Of a stretch of 64,000 nucleotides of DNA, positions 9,614 through 19,415 are shown in pieces. The position numbers and the translations under genes were made by a program. The stretch's first letter is position 1. The number at the start of each line of letters is the position of its first letter. The stretch covers positions 2,604,001 to 2,668,000 of the forward strand of contig NC_010334.1 of assembly GCF_000019185.1 (NCBI RefSeq), in the 5' to 3' direction. This stretch comes from Shewanella halifaxensis HAW-EB4. Lineage in GTDB: Bacteria > Pseudomonadota > Gammaproteobacteria > Enterobacterales > Shewanellaceae. Below the pieces are notes generated by a model. The model saw only the letters and a list, made by a program, of their open reading frames with translations. It did not search any database and was not told where the DNA came from.

Positions 9614-10657
9614 TTACTGCTCTTGTTGCTTAGATGGGCTATTAACCGTGTCTATGCTTACGTTAGCACTTGCGCCAACACGTAGAGGAAAGTCAGGGTG
9701 CTCACTTTCATTGGTTAGGCGAACTAATACAGGGAAACGTTGTGGAACTTTTACCCAGTTACCGGTTGCATTCTCAGGCGGCAACAGGGTAAAAGATGCA
9801 CCACTTGCTGGTGAAATCGCCTCAATGGTGCCGTGGTAATCCACCTTAGGATAAAGGTCTAGGGTGATTGTTGCAGTTTGGCCGGCGGTAAGTCGCTCTA
9901 GTTGTGTTTCTTTAAAGTTTGCTTGAACCCAATAAGTGTTATCAACAACGAGAGGCACAATAGCTTGTCCCGGGGATACAACACTACCGGCATGGGCACT
10001 TAACTTGCCTAAATGGCCATCTTTAGGAGCGAAAATATTAGTGTAAGAAAGCGATAGACTGGCCTGACTGAGCGCAGCTGCTGCCTTTTTTACTTCAGGT
10101 GCAGCATTACCATGCGCACCTTGAGATTTAATTAACTGAGCCATGGTTGCGCGCGCGGCTATCACACTCTGCTCGGCTGCAGAAAGCTTGGCTCGTGTAT
10201 CGTCAAGCTGCTGTTCAGGCAGCAATTCTTTATCAACTAAGTCTTTAGTACGCTTATAAGTTACTTGGGCATCGGATAATTGAGCCACTGCACTTTTAAC
10301 ATTGGCACTGGCCGCGAGTATGGCGTCATCTGTTGCTGCATTGTTTTGTAGCGCCATCTCATAGGCAGCACGGGCTTCATCGAGTTTTGCTTGAAAAGGG
10401 GCAGAGTCTATCTGTACTAACAAATCACCTTGACTAACCTTTTGATAATCGGATGCATTGACACTGCTCACCTTGCCGCTGACTTGTGGAGCAATGTAGA
10501 TAATATTAGCGTGTATATAAGCATCATCGGTACTGGGATAGTTCTTTTGGTGCTGAATATAGAAATAACTGAGGGTGGCTAAGACGGCAATCGCTATGGT
10601 TGCGATAATAAGGTTACGTATTAGATGGGATTGTGCTTGTGTTGAATTTTCGCTCAT
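9614..10657 (-). CDS. emrA: EmrA/HlyD-family membrane fusion protein
   Basis: A 347-residue periplasmic adaptor with one N-terminal membrane anchor (LIIATIAIAVLATLSYFYI). A barrel-sandwich/lipoyl half follows (STDDAYIHANIIYIAPQVSG), then a helical hairpin with coiled-coil character (residues about 85-190), and a beta-barrel. The STDDAYIHA start is the EmrA signature. It links the EmrB pump to an outer-membrane channel. Upstream at 10679-10693 a short dyad (TCGAC-aatta-GTCGA) could be an operator, but no regulator gene is adjacent. Confidence 0.9.
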   Translation of the reverse strand: MSENSTQAQSHLIRNLIIATIAIAVLATLSYFYIQHQKNYPSTDDAYIHANIIYIAPQVSGKVSSVNASDYQKVSQGDLLVQIDSAPFQAKLDEARAAYEMALQNNAATDDAILAASANVKSAVAQLSDAQVTYKRTKDLVDKELLPEQQLDDTRAKLSAAEQSVIAARATMAQLIKSQGAHGNAAPEVKKAAAALSQASLSLSYTNIFAPKDGHLGKLSAHAGSVVSPGQAIVPLVVDNTYWVQANFKETQLERLTAGQTATITLDLYPKVDYHGTIEAISPASGASFTLLPPENATGNWVKVPQRFPVLVRLTNESEHPDFPLRVGASANVSIDTVNSPSKQQEQ

Positions 10658-10863
10658 AATTTTAACCAGGTTGGTTATTCGACAATTAGTCGAGAAGGGT
10701 TTGAAGACTCATAGCACTGCAAGATGCTCATTCGTTTCAATAAATACTAGACCTAGTTTGTTGTAGTAACAATATAAGTGACTCAAAAAACATAAAAGTT
10801 AACCATATTTAATATTGGGTTATTTGAATAATGCCATGCTTTATCAGCAATCTCAGCTTAGGG

Positions 10864-10953
10864 TTAGCATTTTATTAAAGGAATATCTTTCCAACGCGTA
10901 GTATATTGCGGTGTTAGCATTTCTCTGCGCATGCCCCATTTCAGCGAGATCCA
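10864..10953 (-). pseudogene. 3'-terminal remnant of umuC
   Basis: Read on the minus strand, this stretch encodes the last roughly 30 residues of UmuC, ending in DIPLIKC and a stop codon, exactly as in the two full umuC genes of this window. About 63 bases (from the Asp codon of DIPLIKC upward) are identical to the umuC copy at 17348. Identity falls off sharply upstream of about 10953 and just after the stop. No start or polymerase core is present. It lies between emrA and the RND operon, and together with the intact umuC it puts the RND operon between direct repeats of the umuC 3' end. Confidence 0.85.
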
Positions 10954-11259
10954 TTTAGCCATCTTAATAAGCGCCCTTTTCCAGTTTTTTGCGAAGGCGG
11001 GCCATTTATCGAACAATGTCCCTTGTTAAAAGTAGAAGTGCACCACTCAAATGCAGCCTTAAATAGTTAAGGCTAAAATTCTATTCCTTTTACAAGGAGC
11101 GTGATTTTAATTACGTTATCTATTGCTGCGGCGCACACATAAACTATACACTGAGCTCACATCTTCATTACAAGAATAACCAGTGCGAATTCAATTACAT
11201 CTAATTGTTTTTAACAGCACCATTAGAGATTTGTGAACAGCACATTTAGGGACGAACGT

Positions 11260-12486
11260 ATGCCAAGTCATCTCAGCAGCACAGCATTCAAATTAACACT
11301 GCTTTTTTCATCCGTGGCATTCATTACTGGCTGTGAAAACGAGCCTGTGAAAATCACCCCTAAATTAGTCGTTGTTGAAAGAGTATCGACAGCAACAGTG
11401 CCGCTCTATGGCAATTATGTCGGTGTAACAAAGGCCTCGTTGGATGTTGAAGTAAGAGCGAGAGTCGATGGCTTTGTTGAAAATAAAACGTTTATTGAAG
11501 GTAGTGCGGTTAAAGAAGGGGTGCTACTTTATCGCATCGATAATCGTCCTTATGTGGCAGTGGTTAACCGTTTAAGTGCTAATGTTGAATCCCAGCAATC
11601 AGCGCTCGAAAAGGCACAACGTGATGTCGAACGTTTAAAGCCGTTGTATGAGCAAGATGCAGCCAGTCAGTTAGATTTCGATAATGCGCTGTCGGTTCTG
11701 TCGCAAGCAAAATCCAGTGTCGCCGCAAGTAAAGCCGAGCTTGAAGAAGCAAAACTTGAACTCAGTTATACCGAGATTAAGTCACCCATTAGTGGATTAG
11801 TCAGCCGCTCAGAAGTTGATATCGGTGCGTTAGTCGGCAGCAGTGGCCAATCGTTATTAACTCGGGTTAAGCAGGTCGATCCTATCTATGTCACCTTTAA
11901 TATGTCGGCGTTAGATTATCTTAATGCGCGTCGCCGCATGACCAGTGATAAAGAGCAACAAGCCGCTGAATCAGAAGGTAAAGCTGTTGAAGGTTTCGTA
12001 ACAATTACATTGCCAGATAACAGTGAGTACCGGTATTTGGGTGATGTCGGCTTTACCGATCCTTCTGTCAATCCTGAAACAGGTACTTTTCAGGTAAGAG
12101 CTGAACTACCTAACCCCGATAAAGAGTTACTGCCGGGCCAATATACCAATGTCAGAATTAAGCTCAGTGAAGTGAGTGATGCAATCGTTATCCCACAAAA
12201 AGCCACTCAAGTTGAGCAAGGTGGCGTCTATGTGATGATTGTGCTGCCCAATAATAAAGTTGAACGCCGCTTTATTGTGATAAAACATCAAGGTGAAATG
12301 GGCGTAGTAGTACAAAGTGGTTTAAAAGCGGGAGAATTAGTCATTGTCGAAGGCATGCATCGTGTCCGTCATGGACAACTGGCTGAGCCGTTAACTGCCG
12401 AGCAGTATGATAAAAAAGAGGATGTAAAACAGAAAGAGCAAGCATTGAAGCAACAAAAGCTTGAGCAGGAACAGGAGGATAACTAA
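11260..12486 (+). CDS. RND efflux periplasmic adaptor (AcrA/MexE-like lipoprotein)
   Basis: A 408-residue membrane fusion protein. The lipobox ITGC about 23 residues from the start predicts an acylated, inner-membrane-anchored periplasmic protein. Domains in order: beta-barrel start, lipoyl half (VRARVDGFVENKTFIEGSAV), helical hairpin (about residues 95-160), second lipoyl half (YTEIKSPISGLVSRSEVDIG), beta-barrel, and a Glu/Lys/Gln-rich tail. The ATG at 11260 is preferred over the upstream GTG at 11233 because AGGGA sits 8 nt before it. Its stop codon overlaps the next ATG by 1 nt. No local repressor gene is seen. Confidence 0.93.
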   Translation: MPSHLSSTAFKLTLLFSSVAFITGCENEPVKITPKLVVVERVSTATVPLYGNYVGVTKASLDVEVRARVDGFVENKTFIEGSAVKEGVLLYRIDNRPYVAVVNRLSANVESQQSALEKAQRDVERLKPLYEQDAASQLDFDNALSVLSQAKSSVAASKAELEEAKLELSYTEIKSPISGLVSRSEVDIGALVGSSGQSLLTRVKQVDPIYVTFNMSALDYLNARRRMTSDKEQQAAESEGKAVEGFVTITLPDNSEYRYLGDVGFTDPSVNPETGTFQVRAELPNPDKELLPGQYTNVRIKLSEVSDAIVIPQKATQVEQGGVYVMIVLPNNKVERRFIVIKHQGEMGVVVQSGLKAGELVIVEGMHRVRHGQLAEPLTAEQYDKKEDVKQKEQALKQQKLEQEQEDN

Positions 12487-15400
12487 TGGCACAGTATTTT
12501 GTTAATCGTCCCGTTTTTGCCAGTGTAATCTCTATTGTCATTGTGCTATTGGGGTTAATTGCGATGTTTCAATTACCCATTGACCAATATCCTTACATTA
12601 CCCCGCCTCAGGTAAAAATATCGGCATCCTATCCCGGTGCAACATCCACTACCGCGGCAGAATCTGTGGCCACACCGTTAGAGCAAGAGCTTAATGGCCT
12701 GCCAAATATGATTTATATGAGCTCTAAGAGTACCAACTCTGGTAGCTCCAACATCACGATTACGTTTGATGTCGGTACAAACCCTGATCTTGCCGCTGTT
12801 GATGCACAAAACTCAACGCAGCAAGCAACCGGTAGCTTGCCTATTGATGTGCAAACAGAAGGGGTGTCAGTTTCTAAAGAAGCCTCTGTTGAGCTACTCA
12901 AATTAGCATTAACCTCTGAAGATGAGCGTTATGATGAAATTTATCTTAGTAACTACGCCACTATTAATATTCAGTCAGCATTAAAACGGATCCCTGGTGT
13001 GGGACGAGTCAGAAATACAGGTGCGCGTAGTTATTCAATGAGAGTGTGGTTAAATCCCGACACAATGGCGGGTTATGGGCTCACCACGTCAGATGTTATC
13101 GATGCGATAAAAGCGCAAAACAAGGAATCGCCAGCGGGCAGTATCGGCTCACAACCTAATGCAGACACCTTGAGCATGACTCTGCCGATCACCGCAGCCG
13201 GTCGAATGAGCAGTGTTCCGCAGTTTAACGAGATTATTGTTCGTGCAAGCGCCGATGGTTCGATTATTCGCTTGCGTGACATTGCCAACATTGAACTCGG
13301 TTCATCCTCTTATACACTCCAGTCACAACTCAATGGTAACAATGCCACCATCTTGCAGGTTTACTTATTGCCCGGTGCTAATGCGCTAGAAGTCACTAAA
13401 AAAGTTAAAGCTGAGATGGCAAAGCTCGCGCAAAAATTCCCACAAGGGATGAATTGGGAAGTCTTTTTTGATGCCTCCGTGTTTATCGAAAACTCCATAG
13501 ATGAGGTGGTAAAAACCTTAGTTGAAGCGCTTATTTTGGTTATTCTTGTGGTGTTCATGTTTTTACAGAATATTCGCGCAACACTCATACCCGCCATTGC
13601 GGTGCCTGTTTCATTAATTGGCACATTAGCCGCAATGCTTGCCTTTGGTTTTACCATCAATACTGTGAGTTTGTTAGCGCTAGTGCTGGCAATTGGTATT
13701 GTGGTCGATGATGCCATTGTTGTGGTTGAAAATGTTGAACGTTTAATGGATGAGAAAGGGCTGAGTTCATCGCAGGCGACTAAGGTTGCTATGAAGGAAC
13801 TGTCTGGTGCGCTTATCGCTACCAGCCTAGTGCTTGCGGCGGTATTTGTCCCAGTGTCTTTCTTGTCTGGGATCACCGGTATTATGTATCGAGAGTTTGC
13901 TGTCGCGATAACGGTTGCGGTACTGATCTCAACCGTAGTTGCACTGACACTTTCGCCAGCACTTTGTGCGTTATTACTCAAGCCCGGTGATAAAGCGACC
14001 TCAGGCTTTTTCAAGTGGATGAATGATCGTTTAGACACAGCCACAACTAAGTATGTCAGATTGGTGGTGTTAACCAACAAGCACGCTAAACGCAGTTACC
14101 TGTTGTTTGCCTTAATGGTGGGCGGTGTGTACTTAACAATGAGTTCGCTGCCATCGAGCTTTATGCCAGATGAAGATCAGGGTCGATTTTTTATCGATGT
14201 GTCTCTGCCTAATGGGGCAACGGTTAATCGTACTCAAGATGTCCTTAAGAAAGCCGAAGCGACAGTGCTTGCTCATCCTGCGATAGCTTACTCGTTTACC
14301 CTAGCGGGTGAAAACAGACGCTCAGGTTCGAATCAAGCAAACGGTCAGTTTGAGATCATTCTAAAACCTTGGTCAGATCGCGTTGATAATGATGCAACCG
14401 TACAGAAGGTGATGAACGAGATTAAACAATCACTGCATGATGTGCTCGAGGCTGAATTCAGAATTTATTTACCCTCGGCAGTCCCAGGTCTTGGTAATGG
14501 CTCCGGTGTTGAAATGGAGCTGCAAGATACTTCAGGGAGTAACTTTAAAGGCTTAATGGAGACCGCTGATGAGCTGGTTGAAGCCTTAAAACTGCAACCT
14601 GAGATAGCCACGGCAGGATTATCGCTGCAATCTGCAATTCCGCAGTTACACCTTAATGTTGATGAAGCTAAAGCCATGGCCATTGGGGTTAAGGTGTCTG
14701 ATATTTATGGCACCATTAAAACATTTACAGACTCATCGACGGTTAATGACTTCAATTTATTTGGGCGAGTGTACCGAGTGAAAGTACAAGCAGAAGAGCA
14801 GTATCGTCAATTTCCGGATCAAATAGAGGATTACCATGTTCGCTCCTCATCGGGCGCTATGGTACCAATTGGTGTATTAGCTGAATCTAATTACTCGGTA
14901 GGGCCAGCAGCAGTCACGCACTACAACATGTTTACTAGCGCTTCGATTAATGCATCTCCTGCACCGGGTTATGCCTCAGGCGATGTGATCCGCGCTATTG
15001 AGCGGGTGGCAAAGCCCATGCTACCTGACGAGTTTAGCTATGAGTGGACCGGAATAACCTATCAAGAGGTGCAGTCTGCCAATCAAACGGCTATTGCGGT
15101 TACGTTAGCGATGGTATTTGTGTTCCTGTTTCTCGCTGCGCTTTATGAGAGCTGGACTCTGCCGATAGCGGTATTGCTCATCGCCCCCATTGCGATGTTA
15201 GGTGCATCTGTGGGGACCTTAGTGAGCGGTATGGAAAGCAATCTCTTTTTTCAGGTGGCGTTTATCGCACTGATCGGAATGGCGGCAAAAAACTCGATAT
15301 TGATTGTCGAGTTTGCCAACCAATTACATAAAGCAGGTAAGAGCCGACTCGATTCAGCCATTGAGGCGGCTAATATGCGTTTTAGACCGATTTTAATGAC

Positions 15401-15620
15401 CTCGTTAGCCTTCATTCTAGGCGTACTTCCACTGGTGTTTTCTGTCGGGCCTGGCGCTGTCAGTCGGCAAAGTATCTCTATCCCTATTTTATGTGGCATG
15501 ATTTTCGCGACAACCATTGGCATCATAATGGTACCGCTGTTTTTTGTGACAACGGCGGGCTGGGTTCGCTCTAAAATCACCGGCAAAGCCGATACAGAGG
15601 AGGTATCGACTCATGCCTAA
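12486..15620 (+). CDS. RND multidrug efflux permease (HAE1, AcrB/MexF-like)
   Basis: A full-length 1044-residue inner-membrane pump. It starts with the family N-terminus MAQYFVNRPVFASVISIVIV. It has 12 membrane helices in the 1+5+1+5 layout, two large periplasmic loops, and helix-4 acidic residues in LVLAIGIVVDDAIVVVENVE (the D-D proton relay). The second half carries GMAAKNSILIVEFANQ. It captures drugs from the periplasm and membrane and drives them out by proton antiport through the adaptor and channel encoded on either side. Length is normal for the family and no damage is seen. Confidence 0.96.
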   Translation: MAQYFVNRPVFASVISIVIVLLGLIAMFQLPIDQYPYITPPQVKISASYPGATSTTAAESVATPLEQELNGLPNMIYMSSKSTNSGSSNITITFDVGTNPDLAAVDAQNSTQQATGSLPIDVQTEGVSVSKEASVELLKLALTSEDERYDEIYLSNYATINIQSALKRIPGVGRVRNTGARSYSMRVWLNPDTMAGYGLTTSDVIDAIKAQNKESPAGSIGSQPNADTLSMTLPITAAGRMSSVPQFNEIIVRASADGSIIRLRDIANIELGSSSYTLQSQLNGNNATILQVYLLPGANALEVTKKVKAEMAKLAQKFPQGMNWEVFFDASVFIENSIDEVVKTLVEALILVILVVFMFLQNIRATLIPAIAVPVSLIGTLAAMLAFGFTINTVSLLALVLAIGIVVDDAIVVVENVERLMDEKGLSSSQATKVAMKELSGALIATSLVLAAVFVPVSFLSGITGIMYREFAVAITVAVLISTVVALTLSPALCALLLKPGDKATSGFFKWMNDRLDTATTKYVRLVVLTNKHAKRSYLLFALMVGGVYLTMSSLPSSFMPDEDQGRFFIDVSLPNGATVNRTQDVLKKAEATVLAHPAIAYSFTLAGENRRSGSNQANGQFEIILKPWSDRVDNDATVQKVMNEIKQSLHDVLEAEFRIYLPSAVPGLGNGSGVEMELQDTSGSNFKGLMETADELVEALKLQPEIATAGLSLQSAIPQLHLNVDEAKAMAIGVKVSDIYGTIKTFTDSSTVNDFNLFGRVYRVKVQAEEQYRQFPDQIEDYHVRSSSGAMVPIGVLAESNYSVGPAAVTHYNMFTSASINASPAPGYASGDVIRAIERVAKPMLPDEFSYEWTGITYQEVQSANQTAIAVTLAMVFVFLFLAALYESWTLPIAVLLIAPIAMLGASVGTLVSGMESNLFFQVAFIALIGMAAKNSILIVEFANQLHKAGKSRLDSAIEAANMRFRPILMTSLAFILGVLPLVFSVGPGAVSRQSISIPILCGMIFATTIGIIMVPLFFVTTAGWVRSKITGKADTEEVSTHA

Positions 15621-17151
15621 TCAACTTAACATCACTCAAGCCTATACCAATCATAAGATGACAATCGGTGGTGTTAACTCGTTTCGAATTAGCACCACAG
15701 CATTTTGTGTCGCCTGTGGGATTTTGCTACTTTCTGGTTGTGCCATGGGGCCAGATTACCAGAGACCAGATCTTGAAATACCGGAACAATTTCACCACGA
15801 GTTGCAGCAAACCGACGAGCAGAACGTTGGCCTCAAGCATTGGCGTGAGTTTTATCTCGATCCTGAGCTACAGGTATTGATAGAACATGCTCTTGATCAA
15901 AACCTCGATTTAGAGGGAGTGCGCTCAAGACTGTTAGCGGCAAGAGCGGGGGTAACAGTTACCGACGCTGCACTATTTCCCGTAGTAGGACTTGATGCAA
16001 ATGGCGAGCGAGCATTAGACAGCGCGTTGACCAGTACCGATCCGGTTAAAGAAGATACTTTTTATGTTGCGGGTACTGTTTCGTGGGAACTGGATCTTTG
16101 GGGAGCGAATCGTCGCAGGAGTGAAGCAGAATTTGCCAATTTCATCTCTTCACAAGAAGCACTTAATTTAGCCACCATCAGTTTAATCAGTGATGTCGCC
16201 AGTCGTTATTATGAATGGCTCGATATTGAGCAACGTTATCAAATATCGCTTAATACGGTCGAGCTTCGTAAAAAGGAGCGAGATCTTGCCAGACTGCGAA
16301 AACAAAATGGTGTGATATCGGGCCTGCAAGTTAGGCAGGCTGAGGTGGAGTATCAAAGTGCCAGAGTCACATTGCCAGATCTTGATTATGAGCGAAGTGA
16401 AAAGGCCAATCAGTTGCGGATTTTACTGGGGGAATTTAAATATCCCCTTATCCCTAAAACTGAAGCGCAGTTAAAAGCTGAAGGAGCGTTGTTTCCTGAC
16501 TCATTCGCAGTGGGGGTTCCATCACAGATGTTGTCACAGCGCCCAGATGTAAAATCCGCAGAGCAAGCTCTTGTTGCAGCCAATGCCAATGTCGGTGTCG
16601 CTAAAACAGCATTCTTTCCTAAATTTACCATTAGCGGCAGCTATGGTTCTGAATCTGAAAGCCTCAGTGACATATTTGATAGCCAAGGGATCACTTGGTC
16701 GCTTTTAGGTGGTATCACCGCCCCCATTTTCAATGCAGGTAAGATCACTGCTCAATATGATATTGCCCAGGAAGATGCAAAACAGGCGATGCTCAGCTAT
16801 AGAAGTACAGTGCTCGGTGCATACTTTGAAGTGAATGATGCGATGAACAGTTTCAGACGCTCTGAATTGGCGATTGACGCTCAGCAGGAATTAGTTGTGG
16901 CATCAACTGAATATACGCGCTTAGCAACGTTAAGATACCGAAATGGGGTTTCGAGTTCATTGGATTTGATGGATGCTCAGCGAAGTCTGTTTAGCGCCGA
17001 ACTGACTCTGAGTCAGGTGAAACGTGACCAGCTACTGTCGATGATTACACTTTATCGTGCGCTGGGTGGTGGAGTACTGACCAGTGATGAGATGAAGACT
17101 GAACTTGAAAAAACGACTGGCGAGCAACAAGTCGAAGAACTTACTAAATAA
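15613..17151 (+). CDS. Outer-membrane efflux channel lipoprotein (NodT/OprM family)
   Basis: A 512-residue TolC-like channel. The lipobox LLSGC lies about 41 residues in, followed by MGPDYQRP, the classic mature N-terminus of NodT-family channels. Two repeated OEP helical domains follow, with LWGANRR in the first half and ITAPIFNAGKI in the second. The ATG at 15613 is preceded by GAGGAGG and overlaps the pump gene by 8 nt, so translation is coupled. The pre-signal N-terminus is longer than usual; the ATG at residue 16 is an alternative start. It completes a three-part envelope pump. Confidence 0.93.
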   Translation: MPNQLNITQAYTNHKMTIGGVNSFRISTTAFCVACGILLLSGCAMGPDYQRPDLEIPEQFHHELQQTDEQNVGLKHWREFYLDPELQVLIEHALDQNLDLEGVRSRLLAARAGVTVTDAALFPVVGLDANGERALDSALTSTDPVKEDTFYVAGTVSWELDLWGANRRRSEAEFANFISSQEALNLATISLISDVASRYYEWLDIEQRYQISLNTVELRKKERDLARLRKQNGVISGLQVRQAEVEYQSARVTLPDLDYERSEKANQLRILLGEFKYPLIPKTEAQLKAEGALFPDSFAVGVPSQMLSQRPDVKSAEQALVAANANVGVAKTAFFPKFTISGSYGSESESLSDIFDSQGITWSLLGGITAPIFNAGKITAQYDIAQEDAKQAMLSYRSTVLGAYFEVNDAMNSFRRSELAIDAQQELVVASTEYTRLATLRYRNGVSSSLDLMDAQRSLFSAELTLSQVKRDQLLSMITLYRALGGGVLTSDEMKTELEKTTGEQQVEELTK

Positions 17152-17223
17152 TCAAATAAATAGACAATTAAATAGAGAGTTAAATCGTTCGAGTATTGAT
17201 GAGGCTAAAATCAAAATTTATGG

Positions 17224-17257
17224 GCGATTAGTCCTCCAATTTCGGGAGGCTAGTCGC
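17224..17257 (+). terminator. Hairpin after the RND operon, possible terminator
   Basis: GCGATTAGTCCTCC pairs imperfectly (with G-U pairs) with GGGAGGCTAGTCGC about 70 nt after the operon stop. It is not followed by a T-run, so termination is only a guess. A second short dyad (AGTCGC...GCGACT) overlaps its 3' arm. Confidence 0.35.
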
Positions 17258-17347
17258 AAAGCTCTGCGACTACAACTAAGCGACTATAGCTAAGAGACTA
17301 TAACTCAGTGCATGCCCCGAAAACATGCTAACTTTGCCAATCCTCGA

Positions 17348-18601
17348 TTAACACTTAATCAAGGGAATATCTTTCCAACGCGTAGTATATTGCGGTGTTA
17401 GCATTTCTCTGCGCATGCCCCATTTCTGTGAGATCCCTTGGGCCGCCAAAAAAAGAGAGTCCGTGCCATACTTGGCATTGATGCAATCTAACACCAACAT
17501 CTTGTTTGGGTTCCTGCACCTCTCGAATAAGTCACCCTGTAGGTTTACTTCACTGCATAGGTTAATCAGTCCGACACCTATTTTATAGTATCGGATAGTG
17601 GGATTAAATCTGGCTATAGCCGCGCTTGTTGCAGCTTCAATCAGCTCACAAGTGTCATTTGTTGGATAACTAAAATGATGCACAAACTTAAATCCGCCAG
17701 GCTGTTCATCAAAAGGGGAGTTTGAGGCAAAAATTAGCATGCTTTTGCATAGCGAACCTTGGGTTCTGGCTTTCGCCGCTGCGGTTGAAGCATGCTTGCT
17801 TAACGCCTGACATAAGGATGATAAGTCGGTGACTCGGTTACCAACACTGCGGGTTGAAAAAATCTGTTTCTTGTCGGCACGAGCCTCATCCCAAGTTTTA
17901 CACACTTCACCGTTTAACTCTCGAATTGTGCGTTCAAGCTCGATACTAAATTGCTTGCTTGCGAGCCCCGTTTTCATCTGTGACAAAGCAAAAGCGCTGT
18001 GGATGTTCATCATACCGAGCCTTTTAGCTATACGGTTACCTACGCCCCACACATCATTGGTTTTCATGGTCTTTAAAATAGCAATGCGCTGCTCATCACT
18101 GGTGATGGCACAGACACCGTCATAACCCGCTATTTTCTTAGCCGCGTGATTGGCGACCTTAGCCAGCGTTAGCGTCGTGCCAATCCCCACACAGACCGGA
18201 AGCCGAGTTTCTTTCCAAACCGCGCGTCTTAGCTTCATGGCGTGCTCAGTAAGGCAGGGGATCGCGGGGTAACAGTGCTTAAACGATAAGAATGACTCAT
18301 CGATACTGTAGATATGCTGCTCCGGTGCAAAACGGCCAATCACCTCCATCATTGCAGCAGATAACGAGCCATAGAGCTCGTAGTTTGAAGATAGCGCGAT
18401 AACGCCTTTTTGCTCACACAGTTTCTGTGCTTCAAAGTAGGGACCAAACTTGTTAATTCCAGCCTCTTTGGCCAATCTGTTCGCCGCAACAATCATTCCG
18501 TCATTATTACTAAGCACGACGATAGGGCGGTTACGCCAGTCTGGCCTAAACACCTGCTCGGCGCTGCAATAAAATGAGTTGGCATCCACAAGTGCGTACA
18601 T
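17348..18601 (-). CDS. umuC: DNA polymerase V catalytic subunit UmuC, copy 1
   Basis: A 417-residue Y-family translesion polymerase. The first catalytic Asp lies in MYALVDANSFYCSAEQVF and the second acidic pair in YSIDESFLSF near residue 101. A helix-hairpin-helix region (DVWGVGNRIAKRLG) and the UmuC-specific C-terminal DUF4113-like end (YTTRWKDIPLIKC) follow. It starts 2 nt after the umuD stop. Compared with the second copy at 37539 it is very similar, but it has Met where that copy and most UmuC proteins have Cys in NNDGC. It works with UmuD' in SOS mutagenesis. Confidence 0.95.
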   Translation of the reverse strand: MYALVDANSFYCSAEQVFRPDWRNRPIVVLSNNDGMIVAANRLAKEAGINKFGPYFEAQKLCEQKGVIALSSNYELYGSLSAAMMEVIGRFAPEQHIYSIDESFLSFKHCYPAIPCLTEHAMKLRRAVWKETRLPVCVGIGTTLTLAKVANHAAKKIAGYDGVCAITSDEQRIAILKTMKTNDVWGVGNRIAKRLGMMNIHSAFALSQMKTGLASKQFSIELERTIRELNGEVCKTWDEARADKKQIFSTRSVGNRVTDLSSLCQALSKHASTAAAKARTQGSLCKSMLIFASNSPFDEQPGGFKFVHHFSYPTNDTCELIEAATSAAIARFNPTIRYYKIGVGLINLCSEVNLQGDLFERCRNPNKMLVLDCINAKYGTDSLFLAAQGISQKWGMRREMLTPQYTTRWKDIPLIKC

Positions 18602-18603
18602 GG

Positions 18604-19011
18604 TTAGTCGTTCTTTAGGATTGGGCTTTTTCGATGACAGCGAATAGAGCGAATAACGACGCCCTCAACACTAAAGGTGTCGTGTTCAAGGATGGGCGTG
18701 CTCATATGGGATTCATTAGCAGATAGCAGTAATCGGTTCACCTTGTCGATAATCTTACAAACAAATGAGCCGTTGTAGTTGGCCACAATCACGTCTTGGT
18801 TTCGAACCTCAACATGCCTATCGACAATTAAAATGTCGCCATCAAAGATGCCAACACCTTGCATTGAGTCACCATTGGCTAGACCGATAAAGGTCGAACT
18901 TGGGTGCTCAATCAGCAATTCATCAAGACTTAACGGTAGCTGTCTGTAATCGGTAGCGGGGGACTCGAAGCCTGTAATACCTGCACTGGCAGAAATTGGG
19001 ATTATGTTCAT
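18604..19011 (-). CDS. umuD: UmuD, S24-family autoprotease subunit of Pol V, copy 1
   Basis: A 135-residue LexA-like protein. The predicted self-cleavage site is the Ala-Gly bond in ISASAGITGFESPATDY. The catalytic Ser lies in LANGDSMQGVGIFDGD and the Lys in GSFVCKIID. RecA filaments would trigger cleavage to UmuD', which joins UmuC. A LexA box sits 18 nt before the ATG, so the operon is SOS-induced. The protein differs from the second copy (38795) at only a few positions. Confidence 0.94.
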   Translation of the reverse strand: MNIIPISASAGITGFESPATDYRQLPLSLDELLIEHPSSTFIGLANGDSMQGVGIFDGDILIVDRHVEVRNQDVIVANYNGSFVCKIIDKVNRLLLSANESHMSTPILEHDTFSVEGVVIRSIRCHRKSPILKND

Positions 19012-19028
19012 ACTAAAAAAGCAATTAA

Positions 19029-19044
19029 CTGTATATTTGTACAG
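19029..19044 (-). promoter_or_regulatory. LexA box of umuDC copy 1
   Basis: CTGTATATTTGTACAG fits the gammaproteobacterial SOS consensus CTGT-N8-ACAG exactly and lies directly upstream of umuD. The same type of box, with a different centre, occurs before the second umuDC. Confidence 0.93.
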
Positions 19045-19415
19045 TATAGTGGTTTTATGTCATTTTGCGCAATAAGGATGACAACTATCTGTGAGTAGTT
19101 TGCTGCAGTATGGTTATCCATCGCTCGATGCTGTGTATAGTAAGAGTAGGGTAAATTCCTGTGGGCAGCTGAATATCTGCTTCAGAAAAGTCAGCTGCTA
19201 GCATTATTTCTACTCAAGGCTCTTTATTCGCAGCATTCTTCTCTAATAACATGGTATTTAAAGACAGGTTTTCAATACTTACAGTTTTATTTACAATAGC
19301 TTTAATTACTGCAGATTTATGTAAGCTTATTATTAGTGAATAATGAGAAGCATTTGTTAATCAATGAGTTGTGGTTGTGACTCTAGTCTATTACTATTGC
19401 CGGGTGTTAAATAAC

